IMG/VR virus record: IMGVR_UViG_3300005528_002232
Location: 1-63,145 of that record
Source: a virus
DNA length: 63,145 nucleotides
Direction: 5' to 3' (one strand)
Shown: one piece after another, positions 8,605-16,753 of the stretch
Position numbering within the stretch: the first letter of the stretch is position 1
How the letters are laid out: each line of letters starts with the position of its first letter
Position numbers and translations under genes: made by a program
The notes under the pieces: generated by a model
Databases searched by the model: none
Seen by the model: only the letters and a program-made list of their open reading frames with translations
Told to the model about the DNA's origin: nothing

Positions 8605-9294
8605 ATGACATATGTACGTACAGAAAAAATAGGAACTAAATATAAATTTATACATGGCAGAACATGTGATGTATGTAATTCATATTACGAAACAATTTCC
8701 GGAAATAAAAAAACATTAACAGCTAAAAATAATTGGTGTAGTGCGAAATGCAGAAAAATGTATTTTAAACAAACATCATATAAAACTTTGGAATGTAAAT
8801 TTTGTAACAATATGATAACTGTATATAATTCAAATACGTCAAAATTTTGTAGTCATATATGTTATTCACAGTATATGAAATTGCATCCTGCAGAATTTGG
8901 TTTAGATAAAAAAGCGATTAATATGCATATATATTCAAATACACCAGAATCAATTGCAAAAGGGATACAAACAAAAAAAGAAAAAGGTTTAATTCAACGG
9001 TGGGTAGATGAACGAAACATTGAATGGAAAAAGTATTGGAAGGTTTGCAATTATCATACTAGAAAAATGCGTAAAGTGATGTTAGAAACATGGGATGGGT
9101 ATGATTACATTGATGGCGAATATATAAAAGATAATTTAACATTACATTTTAGTGATAAAAATTATCCTAGTTTAGATCATATCAAACCACGTAGTAAATG
9201 TTTTGAAGAAGGAATGACAGTTAGAGAATGTTGCGATCCATCAAATTTAGCTTGGACAAAACGAATAAATAATAGTAGAAAATATAATAAATAA
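8605..9294 (+). CDS. HNH endonuclease (homing type)
   Basis: 229 aa. The N-terminus carries three CxxC-type zinc sites (TCDVCNSYY, WCSAKCRKMY, ECKFCNN with FCSHICYSQ), and the C-terminus has the HNH core YPSLDHIKPRS near 188-198 with DPSNLAWTKRINNSRK. This is the layout of free-standing phage homing nucleases. It uses more A/T-rich codons (AAA, AAT, ATA) than its neighbours and stands in its own gap with an AAAGGA Shine-Dalgarno and a class II motif. These features fit a mobile gene inserted between modules. Confidence 0.85.
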   Translation: MTYVRTEKIGTKYKFIHGRTCDVCNSYYETISGNKKTLTAKNNWCSAKCRKMYFKQTSYKTLECKFCNNMITVYNSNTSKFCSHICYSQYMKLHPAEFGLDKKAINMHIYSNTPESIAKGIQTKKEKGLIQRWVDERNIEWKKYWKVCNYHTRKMRKVMLETWDGYDYIDGEYIKDNLTLHFSDKNYPSLDHIKPRSKCFEEGMTVRECCDPSNLAWTKRINNSRKYNK

Positions 9295-9295
9295 T

Positions 9296-9439
9296 ATGAA
9301 ATCACATTCAACTTGGTTTAAAAGAACCCTTAATCCTATATTAAGAAAAATATTTAAAGTAGAAATTTGTTCTATTTCCTTTGAAGAAAAGATAATTGGT
9401 TATGGAATCAGAAAAATGCTTACTAAAAGAGGTGTGTGA
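9296..9439 (+). CDS. Small basic protein, unknown
   Basis: 47 codons, ATG to TGA, filling the gap between the HNH gene and the next zinc-ribbon gene with one base on either side. It begins MKSHSTWFKRTLNPILRKIF and is rich in Lys/Arg and Ile. No family is recognised. Its exact tiling between neighbours supports it as a real small gene, but no domain does. Confidence 0.45.
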   Translation: MKSHSTWFKRTLNPILRKIFKVEICSISFEEKIIGYGIRKMLTKRGV

Positions 9440-9440
9440 T

Positions 9441-9752
9441 ATGGAAAACGAAACTAAAAGAGTTAAACTTGAAAGAACTGAAGGCACCCCAGTTGACTTA
9501 TCTAATTGGTATGCCAATCAGAAAAAACGAGAATTAGCAGAACAGGAAAGAAAACAAAAAGAAAGAGAACAAGAAGAAGAACGAATCAGTAAGATTGAAT
9601 GTCCTGTTTGTAAATCTACTGATAAGATACACCATATTAAAAGACAAAGTAATGGTATTTATGGACCTGGACATTCAAGTTGGATTACAGATAATTACTT
9701 AGTTTGTAGAAATTGTGGGATCCATTATAATGATATTAATAAATTGAAATAA
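9441..9752 (+). CDS. Zinc-ribbon protein with charged helix
   Basis: 103 aa from the ATG at 9441, which lies one base after the previous stop; an upstream ATG at 9396 would overlap that gene. A highly charged segment near residues 30-50 (KKRELAEQERKQKEREQEEE) is a probable single helix or coiled coil. A C-terminal zinc ribbon follows, CPVC and CRNCG about 30 residues apart. It resembles small phage nucleic-acid-binding proteins, but the function is unknown. Confidence 0.65.
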   Translation: MENETKRVKLERTEGTPVDLSNWYANQKKRELAEQERKQKEREQEEERISKIECPVCKSTDKIHHIKRQSNGIYGPGHSSWITDNYLVCRNCGIHYNDINKLK

Positions 9753-9754
9753 AT

Positions 9755-9937
9755 ATGAGCGTTGATGATATAAAAAACCTAAGATTGGGTGAAGTAGTTA
9801 AAGTTAAAATAGATGAATCACACTCGATTAAAGGTATTGTACAAGGAATTGACTTATGGGAGAAAAGAATCAGAGTATCTAAGGATGAATATACTTGTGA
9901 TTGGTTCCCTCCCAGATTAATCAGCAAATTAAAATAA
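9755..9937 (+). CDS. Small conserved-type protein, unknown
   Basis: 60 aa starting two bases after the previous stop. The sequence has alternating strands (LGEVVKVKIDE, IKGIVQGIDL, KRIRVSKD) suggesting a small beta-barrel such as an SH3 or KOW-like fold, ending in PPRLISKLK. I cannot assign a family. Position among small nucleic-acid-type genes hints at an accessory role. Confidence 0.5.
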   Translation: MSVDDIKNLRLGEVVKVKIDESHSIKGIVQGIDLWEKRIRVSKDEYTCDWFPPRLISKLK

Positions 9938-9938
9938 T

Positions 9939-9998
9939 ATGTATACAGTAACAACAACATTTGGAAATTACCAAATTAATTACGTTATAACAAGATGA
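9939..9998 (+). CDS. Possible 19-residue leader peptide
   Basis: ATG to TGA, 19 codons, fills the gap before the thioredoxin gene and its stop overlaps the thioredoxin start in an ATGA junction. No Shine-Dalgarno is visible before thioredoxin, so re-initiation after this short frame could drive it. It may equally be chance. Confidence 0.25.
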   Translation: MYTVTTTFGNYQINYVITR

Positions 9999-10243
9999 AA
10001 CAACTACTTTATTTTACTGCCGAATGGTGCGGTCCTTGCAAAATGATTAAACCTGTAATGCAATCATTACAATCTCAAATGTCAATTACATTTATTGATG
10101 CAGATTCTAGTGCAGAAACTTGCAAAACATGGAATGTGCGTAATGTACCAACCGTATTGTTAATTAAAAATGGAATAGAAATAGGTCGATTAGTAGGATC
10201 TAATATAACGCGAGAAACAGTTATAAATTTGTATAATAAATAA
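9995..10243 (+). CDS. Thioredoxin/glutaredoxin-like protein
   Basis: 82-aa thioredoxin fold with active site WCGPC at residues 11-15 in FTAEWCGPCKMIKP, and the cis-proline loop NVPTVLLI. Shorter than E. coli thioredoxin (109 aa), lacking the N-terminal strand and helix, as is common in phage versions. Likely electron donor to the class II ribonucleotide reductase encoded at 4145. Confidence 0.9.
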   Translation: MKQLLYFTAEWCGPCKMIKPVMQSLQSQMSITFIDADSSAETCKTWNVRNVPTVLLIKNGIEIGRLVGSNITRETVINLYNK

Positions 10244-10254
10244 AAGGAAAAGTT

Positions 10255-10554
10255 ATGAATTGGAAACCAATTGGAGATCAAGTACTCCTTAAAGAATTAG
10301 AAAAACAAGAAAAAACAAAGAGTGGTATCATCATGATGGCAGGTATGGATGAATATGTTGAATGTGATGTGATGGAGGTAGGCGATGGATTGTTTACACA
10401 AACCGGTAACAAAATACCAATGACAGTAAAAGCCGGAGATCGAGTTAAAATATATTCTGGAAATTTAGGATCCCAGAAGAAAGTACAATTGGGAGATGCT
10501 GAATTTATATTGGTTCGCGAACATGAGATTGCTATGGTAAACACAAAACCATGA
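10255..10554 (+). CDS. groES: GroES-like co-chaperonin
   Basis: 99 aa. MNWKPIGDQVLLKELEK at the start and the mobile-loop region KTKSGIIMMAG match GroES, whose mobile loop binds GroEL. Later segments VGDG, VKAGDRVKIYSG and FILVREHEI follow the standard beta-barrel pattern. It has an AAAAGGA Shine-Dalgarno. A full groEL is encoded 46 kb away at 56128, so the phage carries a complete chaperonin system. T4 encodes only the GroES analogue gp31. Confidence 0.9.
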   Translation: MNWKPIGDQVLLKELEKQEKTKSGIIMMAGMDEYVECDVMEVGDGLFTQTGNKIPMTVKAGDRVKIYSGNLGSQKKVQLGDAEFILVREHEIAMVNTKP

Positions 10555-10787
10555 TTGAAGCATTAGGATGGGTCTGCACGGCATTGGTATTGATTGGTTT
10601 CATTGTCAATGCCCGCGGACATTTTCTTCCTGCTTTGATTTGGTGGATAGTAGGAGATATTGGTTGGATTGTATATGATATTTACATAAATAATATTAGT
10701 CATATGGTCCTGGGATTAGTTATAATAGCAATAAACACATACGGTATCATCAGATACTATAAAAATAAAAAATGTATCAAGCAATAG
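10551..10787 (+). CDS. Small membrane protein, about three helices
   Basis: 78 aa, overlapping GroES by 4 bases (ATGA). Hydrophobic stretches at roughly residues 3-21, 26-45 and 50-68 suggest three transmembrane helices, with a basic C-terminus (YYKNKKCIKQ). The pattern LGWVCTALVLIGF and ALIWWIVGDIGW recalls small PnuC/SWEET-like half-transporters, but similarity is weak. Inner-membrane localisation is likely; function unknown. Confidence 0.6.
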   Translation: MIEALGWVCTALVLIGFIVNARGHFLPALIWWIVGDIGWIVYDIYINNISHMVLGLVIIAINTYGIIRYYKNKKCIKQ

Positions 10788-13279
10788 GTTACGACAAGAA
10801 AAACGGCATTATGCACGTTTGGGATGATGAATTAGGACATCAAAAGTTTCCATTTCAACCATATGGATATTTACCAAATACACAAGGACAATATCAATCA
10901 TTAGACGGCACTAGATTAGATCGTGTTGCTGGTAATCACAGAGATAATCCTAAATCATATGAATCTGATTTAAATGAAGAAGTTAGAACTCTAATTGATT
11001 TGTATTATGAATCAGATGAGCCTTCAAAAGGACATAGAGATTTCTTTTTTGACATTGAAACAGCAAAAGATGAAAATGGTTATAGTACAATTGATGATGT
11101 ACGTACATCAATTACTTCAATTGCATACTATGATAAAGTCGGCAAAGATCGTCGAGTATTAATTTTAGATGAATTAGGCCGCATAAAAGACCGTGAAATA
11201 CAAGGTGACGGCTATACTTTAGAGATATTTCGAGATGAAAGAGACTTATTAACTAGATTTATTAATATATTCGCAGAAATACAACCTACAGTAATTACAG
11301 GCTGGAATACTGATGGATATGATATTCCGTATTTGATAGGTCGTTGCAAAAAAGTATTAGGTGCACAATCCATTAAAAAATTATCTCCCGCAGGAGTAGT
11401 TGAACAAAGCAAATCCGGTAAGTGGAAAATTTTAGGTGTATCTAGTTTAGATTATTTAAAATTATATAAAAACTTTACATATACAGAACTTCCTAATTAT
11501 CGATTAGATACAGTAGCACAATTTGAATTAGGTCGAGGCAAAGTTGAATACGAAGGTGATTTAGATACACTATTTACACAAGATATTCACAAGTTTGCTT
11601 ATTACAATATGACTGACGTTGATCTGGTTTATGAATTAGACGACAAGTTGCAAATGTTGAATTTAGCACGTTCAATTTGTCACAAAGGTCACGTTCCATA
11701 TGAAGATGTATATTATGCATCTAAATATCTAGATGGTGCTGCAATTGTAGATTTAAAGCGAAACGGATTAGTTGCGCCTAACAAACAGTTCCGATTCATT
11801 GAAGAAGAAACAATAGCTGATGCATTAGCAGGAGCATATGTAAAAGCACCGGTACCTGGATTATATAAATGGATCTATGACTTGGACTTAACATCATTGT
11901 ATCCTAGTATCATCATGACATTGAATATATCTCCAGAAACAAAAATTGGAGTTGTATCAAATTGGAATCAGGAATGTATGATGCGAGACGAAGCAACTCA
12001 GGTCACGATGAATGGAAAAACAATTCCAGATATTAGATCTTGGTTAGTTGAAAATAATTACAGTATTGCAAGTAACGGTACAGTCTATAGAAATGATCAA
12101 CGCGGATTTCTTCCAACGATTCTTGAAAAATGGTTTGATGAACGTGTAATATTCAAAGACAAACGAGATACATTTGCAGTAGGTACTGAGGAGTATAAAT
12201 TCTATGATGCATTGCAGTTAACGCAAAAAGTATTGCTCAATTCATTTTATGGAGTATTAGGATTAAAAACATTTCGTTTTCATGATCTAGATAATGCAGG
12301 TGCTATTACAGCAGTAGGGCAAAGCATAATTAAATTTTCTGGTCGTGTTATTAATAATCAATATCAACGAGAATTAGGCACGGATCATTTTGTTAATGCA
12401 TCTGGAGATAAAGCAGAGTTTGCATTTTACACGGATACAGATTCAACCTTTTGTAGCAGCGAACCTTTAATCAAACATAGATTTCCAGGATGCGATGTTG
12501 AAGATGAACAATTCATGATTGAACAAACAAATGCAATTGCATCTGAGATTCAAGGCACTGTTAATACAATGTATAATCAATATGCAAAAGTATTTCATAA
12601 TACCGAAAAACATAGATTCCAAATTAAGCAGGAATACATTGCAAAATCTGGTTTATGGATTGCAAAGAAACGATATGCACAATGGGTTATTTTCAAAGAA
12701 GGAAAACCTACAGATAAATTGGATATAAAAGGATTAGATGTTGTAAGATCAAGTTTTCCGGCTGACTTTAAAAAGATCATGAAAGAAACATTGTGGTTTA
12801 TTCTTAAAGGCAAAGACAAGCAAACAACTTCTACATTGATACATGATTTCAAAAGTAATATTAAAAAATCAGAAGTATTGAATATTATGAAGAATTCAAG
12901 TGTTAAAGAATTGTCAAAATATATCAAAGGCCGAAAACCATTTTCTGGATATATCAAAGGATCCACTGCACACGTTAAAGCTGCAATCAATTTCAATGAT
13001 ATGTTAACACAATTAAATACAGATGTGTTACCTATATCAGATGGAGAAAAAATTAAATGGGGTTACTTGCTTAACAATCCATATGGCTTTGAAACTATAG
13101 CATTACGAGGTTATCAAGACCCACCAGAGATTGTAGCCTTTGCAGAACAGTATATTGATCATAACAAAATGTTTTCAAGTGAGTTAAGCAATAAGTTTGA
13201 TGATTTTTATTCTGCAATGGGATGGGGCGCATTACCGGAGAATAATAATGCAAATCGATTCTTTTCATTTGGAAAATAG
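10772..13279 (+). CDS. DNA polymerase, family B (gp43-like)
   Basis: 835-aa replicative polymerase with 3'-5' proofreading. Exo I is FFFDIETAKD (D94, E96); Exo II is in TGWNTDGYDIPYL. Polymerase motif A DLTSLYPSI is near 371-379, motif B QKVLLNSFYGVLG near 485-498 and motif C YTDTDST near 553-559. A KKRYAQW motif near 630 is also typical. Slightly shorter than T4 gp43 (898 aa). The start overlaps the upstream membrane-protein gene by 16 bases. Works with the clamp and loader at 16754-19709. Confidence 0.96.
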   Translation: MYQAIGYDKKNGIMHVWDDELGHQKFPFQPYGYLPNTQGQYQSLDGTRLDRVAGNHRDNPKSYESDLNEEVRTLIDLYYESDEPSKGHRDFFFDIETAKDENGYSTIDDVRTSITSIAYYDKVGKDRRVLILDELGRIKDREIQGDGYTLEIFRDERDLLTRFINIFAEIQPTVITGWNTDGYDIPYLIGRCKKVLGAQSIKKLSPAGVVEQSKSGKWKILGVSSLDYLKLYKNFTYTELPNYRLDTVAQFELGRGKVEYEGDLDTLFTQDIHKFAYYNMTDVDLVYELDDKLQMLNLARSICHKGHVPYEDVYYASKYLDGAAIVDLKRNGLVAPNKQFRFIEEETIADALAGAYVKAPVPGLYKWIYDLDLTSLYPSIIMTLNISPETKIGVVSNWNQECMMRDEATQVTMNGKTIPDIRSWLVENNYSIASNGTVYRNDQRGFLPTILEKWFDERVIFKDKRDTFAVGTEEYKFYDALQLTQKVLLNSFYGVLGLKTFRFHDLDNAGAITAVGQSIIKFSGRVINNQYQRELGTDHFVNASGDKAEFAFYTDTDSTFCSSEPLIKHRFPGCDVEDEQFMIEQTNAIASEIQGTVNTMYNQYAKVFHNTEKHRFQIKQEYIAKSGLWIAKKRYAQWVIFKEGKPTDKLDIKGLDVVRSSFPADFKKIMKETLWFILKGKDKQTTSTLIHDFKSNIKKSEVLNIMKNSSVKELSKYIKGRKPFSGYIKGSTAHVKAAINFNDMLTQLNTDVLPISDGEKIKWGYLLNNPYGFETIALRGYQDPPEIVAFAEQYIDHNKMFSSELSNKFDDFYSAMGWGALPENNNANRFFSFGK

Positions 13280-13299
13280 CAATTATTTTATTATAATAT
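13269..13299 (+). promoter_or_regulatory. Class I promoter: TTG-N20-TATAATAT
   Basis: TTTGG inside the last codons of the polymerase gene and TATAATAT at 13292-13299, with exactly 20 bases between TTG and the second box. The next ATG is 3 bases downstream, predicting a leaderless transcript. Confidence 0.6.
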
Positions 13300-13302
13300 G
13301 GT

Positions 13303-13728
13303 ATGATTGGTTATAGAACTCATTGGTATGGTAAAGAAGTAGAAGGTCGCTTTACCGATATTGAAACTTTATTTATTGCTGATGTAAAGGCATTAGATAA
13401 AATTGTAGCAAATAAAATAGCACATGTTTATTTTTGTTCCGGAGCTACACAGCAGTTAATTGAACAAGAGCGATGGGATATGGTATTCAGAATGATTTCT
13501 GATACTAGTTTTGTAACATTAGAAGTTACTCCTGGTATGTTAGAAAAGATACCACCAATGATTAGAATTCGAGCTCACATCTTATTAATGTTGGATTGTA
13601 AAGATGCTGGATTGCTAAAGAAAACAGATAGTATTAAAGTTGTGTATGCAGATTATTCATTGTATTGTACCACAGTGCATAATATGCAACAAGTAACTCC
13701 AGATGATTATAAATTCGATAGACAATGA
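13303..13728 (+). CDS. Unknown protein
   Basis: 141 aa, no recognised domain. It begins MIGYRTHWYGKEVEGRFTD, is mixed alpha/beta in pattern and has two Cys-containing stretches but no metal motif. It starts a new transcription unit just behind the polymerase (class I promoter) and overlaps the cytidylyltransferase gene by 4 bases. Confidence 0.6.
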   Translation: MIGYRTHWYGKEVEGRFTDIETLFIADVKALDKIVANKIAHVYFCSGATQQLIEQERWDMVFRMISDTSFVTLEVTPGMLEKIPPMIRIRAHILLMLDCKDAGLLKKTDSIKVVYADYSLYCTTVHNMQQVTPDDYKFDRQ

Positions 13729-14141
13729 AAATAGGAGTAATTGCTGGTAACTTTGATGTAATACATCCAGGTTATATTAAGATGTTTAATGAATGTAAAA
13801 AACATTGTACTAGGTTGATTGTATTGTTACATGAAGATCCTAGTATCGAACGTCCAGAAAAAATGAAACCTATCTTATCAGTAGCCGAACGTAAAGAAAT
13901 GTTGCTTTCATTAGAAATGATTGATGAAGTTATAACGTATTCTACGGAAAAAATACTTTATGAATTTATTAAAGGTATTGATCCGGATATTCGTTTCCTA
14001 GGAGATGATTACATTGGAAAAGATTTTACCGGTAAAGATTTAGGTACTCTTATTCATTACATTGATAGATCACATGGTTGGTCTACAACTAAATATAAAC
14101 AATTAATTGCAGATGAAGTACAGCGTAGTAGTAACATTTAG
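13725..14141 (+). CDS. Cytidylyltransferase-like nucleotidyltransferase
   Basis: 138 aa, glycerol-3-phosphate cytidylyltransferase / TagD fold. The nucleotide-binding motif is GNFDVIHPGYI at residues 8-18, with Tyr in place of the usual second His (HxGH). RHGWSTTK-like HGWSTTKYK near the end replaces the ISTTxI motif. Such enzymes activate small phosphorylated sugars or alcohols with CTP. Its substrate is unknown. Here it precedes a QueD-like protein and a glycosyltransferase, so it may feed a modification pathway. Confidence 0.8.
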   Translation: MKIGVIAGNFDVIHPGYIKMFNECKKHCTRLIVLLHEDPSIERPEKMKPILSVAERKEMLLSLEMIDEVITYSTEKILYEFIKGIDPDIRFLGDDYIGKDFTGKDLGTLIHYIDRSHGWSTTKYKQLIADEVQRSSNI

Positions 14142-14463
14142 TATTGAAGGGTTTCATTGTTGGCCCGCTGCTAAAGATGTGTTCCCGGAAGTAGCATTCT
14201 TATCGGATAGACATCGACACATGTTTGGATTTCGATGTTATGCACATGTAACGCATACGGATCGAGACAAAGAATTTATTTTATTAAATCGAGAGATAAA
14301 ACGAAATCTTCATATGTATTTCGAAAAAGATGCATATAATGTACTAGAATTTGGTGCAATGTCATGCGAAGCTATTGGAGAATTTTTATTAGATCAATTT
14401 CCAGAATTATACAAAGTAGAAGTTTGGGAAGATTGGGAAAATGGAGCGATAATTGAAAGATAA
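14113..14463 (+). CDS. QueD-like T-fold protein
   Basis: 116 aa from the ATG at 14113, overlapping the upstream gene by 29 bases. The motifs FSIEGFHCWPAA, DRHRHMFGF, DREIEF-like DRDKEFILL, GAMSCEAIGEFLL and VEVWEDWENGA follow the order of QueD (metal His pair, DFxxL, PTAEN-like helix, final Glu). It is a distant paralogue of the queD product at 6949 and resembles small phage proteins often seen without annotation. Lying just upstream of the glycosyltransferase and DpdA genes, it may act on the deazaguanine pathway. Confidence 0.6.
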   Translation: MKYSVVVTFSIEGFHCWPAAKDVFPEVAFLSDRHRHMFGFRCYAHVTHTDRDKEFILLNREIKRNLHMYFEKDAYNVLEFGAMSCEAIGEFLLDQFPELYKVEVWEDWENGAIIER

Positions 14464-14464
14464 G

Positions 14465-15493
14465 ATGAGAATATTTTTAGTTGACATAGAATCAGTACCA
14501 ACTCGTTATACCTGCGAATGGAAGACTCATGTACCAAAATTATTAGAAGAAGCTGGATTTGAAGTAATTGTTGTAGAGGGAGATTTGAATATTCCAGAAG
14601 CAACCACTCCAGGTGCATTCTTAAATTTTGGTGGTACTAACATGTATAAAGCAAAGCAAGTTCATTCTTTAAGTTACATGTTTACCCGAGGACATATTCA
14701 GCCAGGAGATCATATTATTTTTACAGATGCATGGCATCCGGGTATTATCAATGTAAAATACATGAGCGAACTCCTAAATATTCCCGTTGTAACGCACGGA
14801 CTATGGCACGCGGGGTCATATGATCCAAATGATTTTTTAGGTCGTCTCGTAGGAGGAAAATCGTGGATACGACACGCAGAACAATCATTTATATCTGCAT
14901 TTGATTTCAATTGGTTAGCAACACAAGCTCACTTTGATTTAATGAGTAAAACATATGATATATCATTCAATTTAACATTTCATCGTACGGGCTGGCCAAT
15001 GGAATATACCAAAAATATAATTCAACCAAAAGCTTGGGCAGAAAAAGAAAACATCATAGTGTTTCCGCACCGTATAGCTCCTGAGAAACGATTAGACTTA
15101 TTTCAAGAATTAGCAGCTCGTCCAGAATTAGCACATTATCAATTCTGTGTAGCAATGGAAATGAATTTAACTAAACCAGAATATCATGAATTGCTTCGAC
15201 GAGCTAAGTTTGCAGTATCATTTGCAGATCAAGAAACATTAGGTATATCAATGTATGAATCAGCTTGTGCAGGAGCATGTCCGATTGTGCCAGATAGATT
15301 ATCATACACTGAAATGTATTCGCCGATGTTTAAACGTGCGAATAGTATAGATGATGTGGTTCAAGCAATATTAGAATATGAAAATGCTGATATAACAACT
15401 AATATTAATCAACTGGTTACAGCATTACATAAAAACTTTTTTTCAGCAACAAAATTAATTAATAAACTAAAGGAATACAATGAGCGAAGCTAA
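14465..15493 (+). CDS. Glycosyltransferase, GT-B fold (GT4-like)
   Basis: 342 aa from the ATG at 14465, two codon-free bases after the previous stop; a TTG at 14453 is an alternative. The C-terminal half has the GT4 nucleotide-sugar pattern: FPHRIAPEKRLDLFQELA, then SFADQETLGISMYESACAGACPIVPD, containing the E-x7-E type motif. The N-terminal half carries THGLWHAGSYDP. It lies between a QueD-like gene and dpdA and overlaps dpdA by 14 bases, away from the main sugar locus, so a DNA-base or cofactor substrate is possible. Confidence 0.75.
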   Translation: MRIFLVDIESVPTRYTCEWKTHVPKLLEEAGFEVIVVEGDLNIPEATTPGAFLNFGGTNMYKAKQVHSLSYMFTRGHIQPGDHIIFTDAWHPGIINVKYMSELLNIPVVTHGLWHAGSYDPNDFLGRLVGGKSWIRHAEQSFISAFDFNWLATQAHFDLMSKTYDISFNLTFHRTGWPMEYTKNIIQPKAWAEKENIIVFPHRIAPEKRLDLFQELAARPELAHYQFCVAMEMNLTKPEYHELLRRAKFAVSFADQETLGISMYESACAGACPIVPDRLSYTEMYSPMFKRANSIDDVVQAILEYENADITTNINQLVTALHKNFFSATKLINKLKEYNERS

Positions 15494-16742
15494 AAGATTC
15501 ATATACTTTCCATCATTATCTGCAGGATCTATGGTTTCTGCATTTAAGAAAGATATGAAATTTTCAAATGGTGACCCTGTAAAGTTTTTTGACTCTCGTT
15601 ATCCAGAAGATTGGAGACATCCATACTTTTTGATTACGGCAGGACATCATTACAAAAAAATGGATTTTCGAGATCAACTAGGATTAGAAAAAGATGTATT
15701 AGTATTTGGAGATTCTGGAGGATATCAGATTGCAACTGGTGCTTTGCCGTATAGTAATGAACTTCGTGAAAAGATTTTTCATTGGTTAGAAGCAAACAGC
15801 GATGTTGCAGCAAATTTAGATATACCACCTAAAACTAAATATAGAAATCAATTTGCAACATGTGCAGATATTAGTTATGATAACTTTGCTTGGTTTGAAA
15901 AACATCAAAGCGGTAAGACTAAGTTTTTGAATATGTTGCAAGGATCGAATGCTGAGGAATATACATGGTGGTATCATAAATTCAAGCATTTTGATTTTCA
16001 AGGATGGGCGATTGGTGGTCCACAAAAATTAGTTGATTTCATGTTTGCATTATCATTAATGCTTAAAGAAGGAGAATTTGAAAAAACTCGTAATGAATAT
16101 CTTCACTTGTTAGGAATTAGTAAAATTTCCGATTTCTTTATTTTAGCAACAATGCAAAAATTAATGAATAAACATTACGGAGGAAGAATTACAGTAACAA
16201 CGGATTCATCATCACCAGGACAATATCCAGTATTTGGAACGTATCTTCATTCAACAAATTTCAAGACACAAACATTCTCTGAATTGTATTTTCCAAAGAA
16301 TGCTGAGTATCGACGTAAGTCACATATCAAACAAGGCAAAACGGGTGATGTAACTGGAATTGATTTGACACAACATGTACCTTGTCAATTAGGATGTCCA
16401 GCTTGTGCTGATTTTACATATGAATATCTCGGCGGTAAGACGGATGCTGGATTAGATAGATATTCACAAGAAGCTATGCCTAGAATGGTTGTTCATAATA
16501 CCCATTTGTATGTGAATGCTGCAAAAGAAATAAATCAATTAGTTGATAGTCACGTTGAATTGTTAGAAACAGTAGTTCCTAAAGATTTATATGATGTGAT
16601 TTTATCATTGCATGAAATGTTTGCAGATCCAGATGCAGCACCACAAGTATACGAAAAGTATATTAAAACATATAAAAAATTCGGAGGTGATTCAATTTCA
16701 ACTACCGATGCAGAAAACTTTAATAAATTCTTTAAATTTTAA
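15480..16742 (+). CDS. dpdA: DpdA-like DNA 7-deazaguanine transglycosylase
   Basis: 420-aa tRNA-guanine transglycosylase homologue of the DpdA type, which exchanges guanine in DNA for a 7-deazaguanine. The TGT motif GDSGGYQ is at 77-83 with nucleophile-type Asp in ANLDIPP (D114) and GWAIGG at 175-180. Zinc ligands C302, C306, C309 and H338 follow (PCQLGCPAC, then VVHNTH). TDSSSPGQ at 241-248 is a DpdA-like feature. With folE, queD and queE this makes a phage DNA-modification pathway that would resist host restriction. AAGGA precedes the start. Confidence 0.85.
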   Translation: MSEAKRFIYFPSLSAGSMVSAFKKDMKFSNGDPVKFFDSRYPEDWRHPYFLITAGHHYKKMDFRDQLGLEKDVLVFGDSGGYQIATGALPYSNELREKIFHWLEANSDVAANLDIPPKTKYRNQFATCADISYDNFAWFEKHQSGKTKFLNMLQGSNAEEYTWWYHKFKHFDFQGWAIGGPQKLVDFMFALSLMLKEGEFEKTRNEYLHLLGISKISDFFILATMQKLMNKHYGGRITVTTDSSSPGQYPVFGTYLHSTNFKTQTFSELYFPKNAEYRRKSHIKQGKTGDVTGIDLTQHVPCQLGCPACADFTYEYLGGKTDAGLDRYSQEAMPRMVVHNTHLYVNAAKEINQLVDSHVELLETVVPKDLYDVILSLHEMFADPDAAPQVYEKYIKTYKKFGGDSISTTDAENFNKFFKF

Positions 16743-16753
16743 TCAGGATAAAA

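Noticed and set aside
13303-13728. A possible RNA polymerase accessory or sigma factor after the DNA polymerase
   Set aside because: No sigma-like or zinc motif was seen; left as unknown.
6248-16742. queC (7-cyano-7-deazaguanine synthase) near the deazaguanine genes
   Set aside because: No SGGxDS PP-loop motif was seen in any product of the window. It may be elsewhere or supplied by the host.
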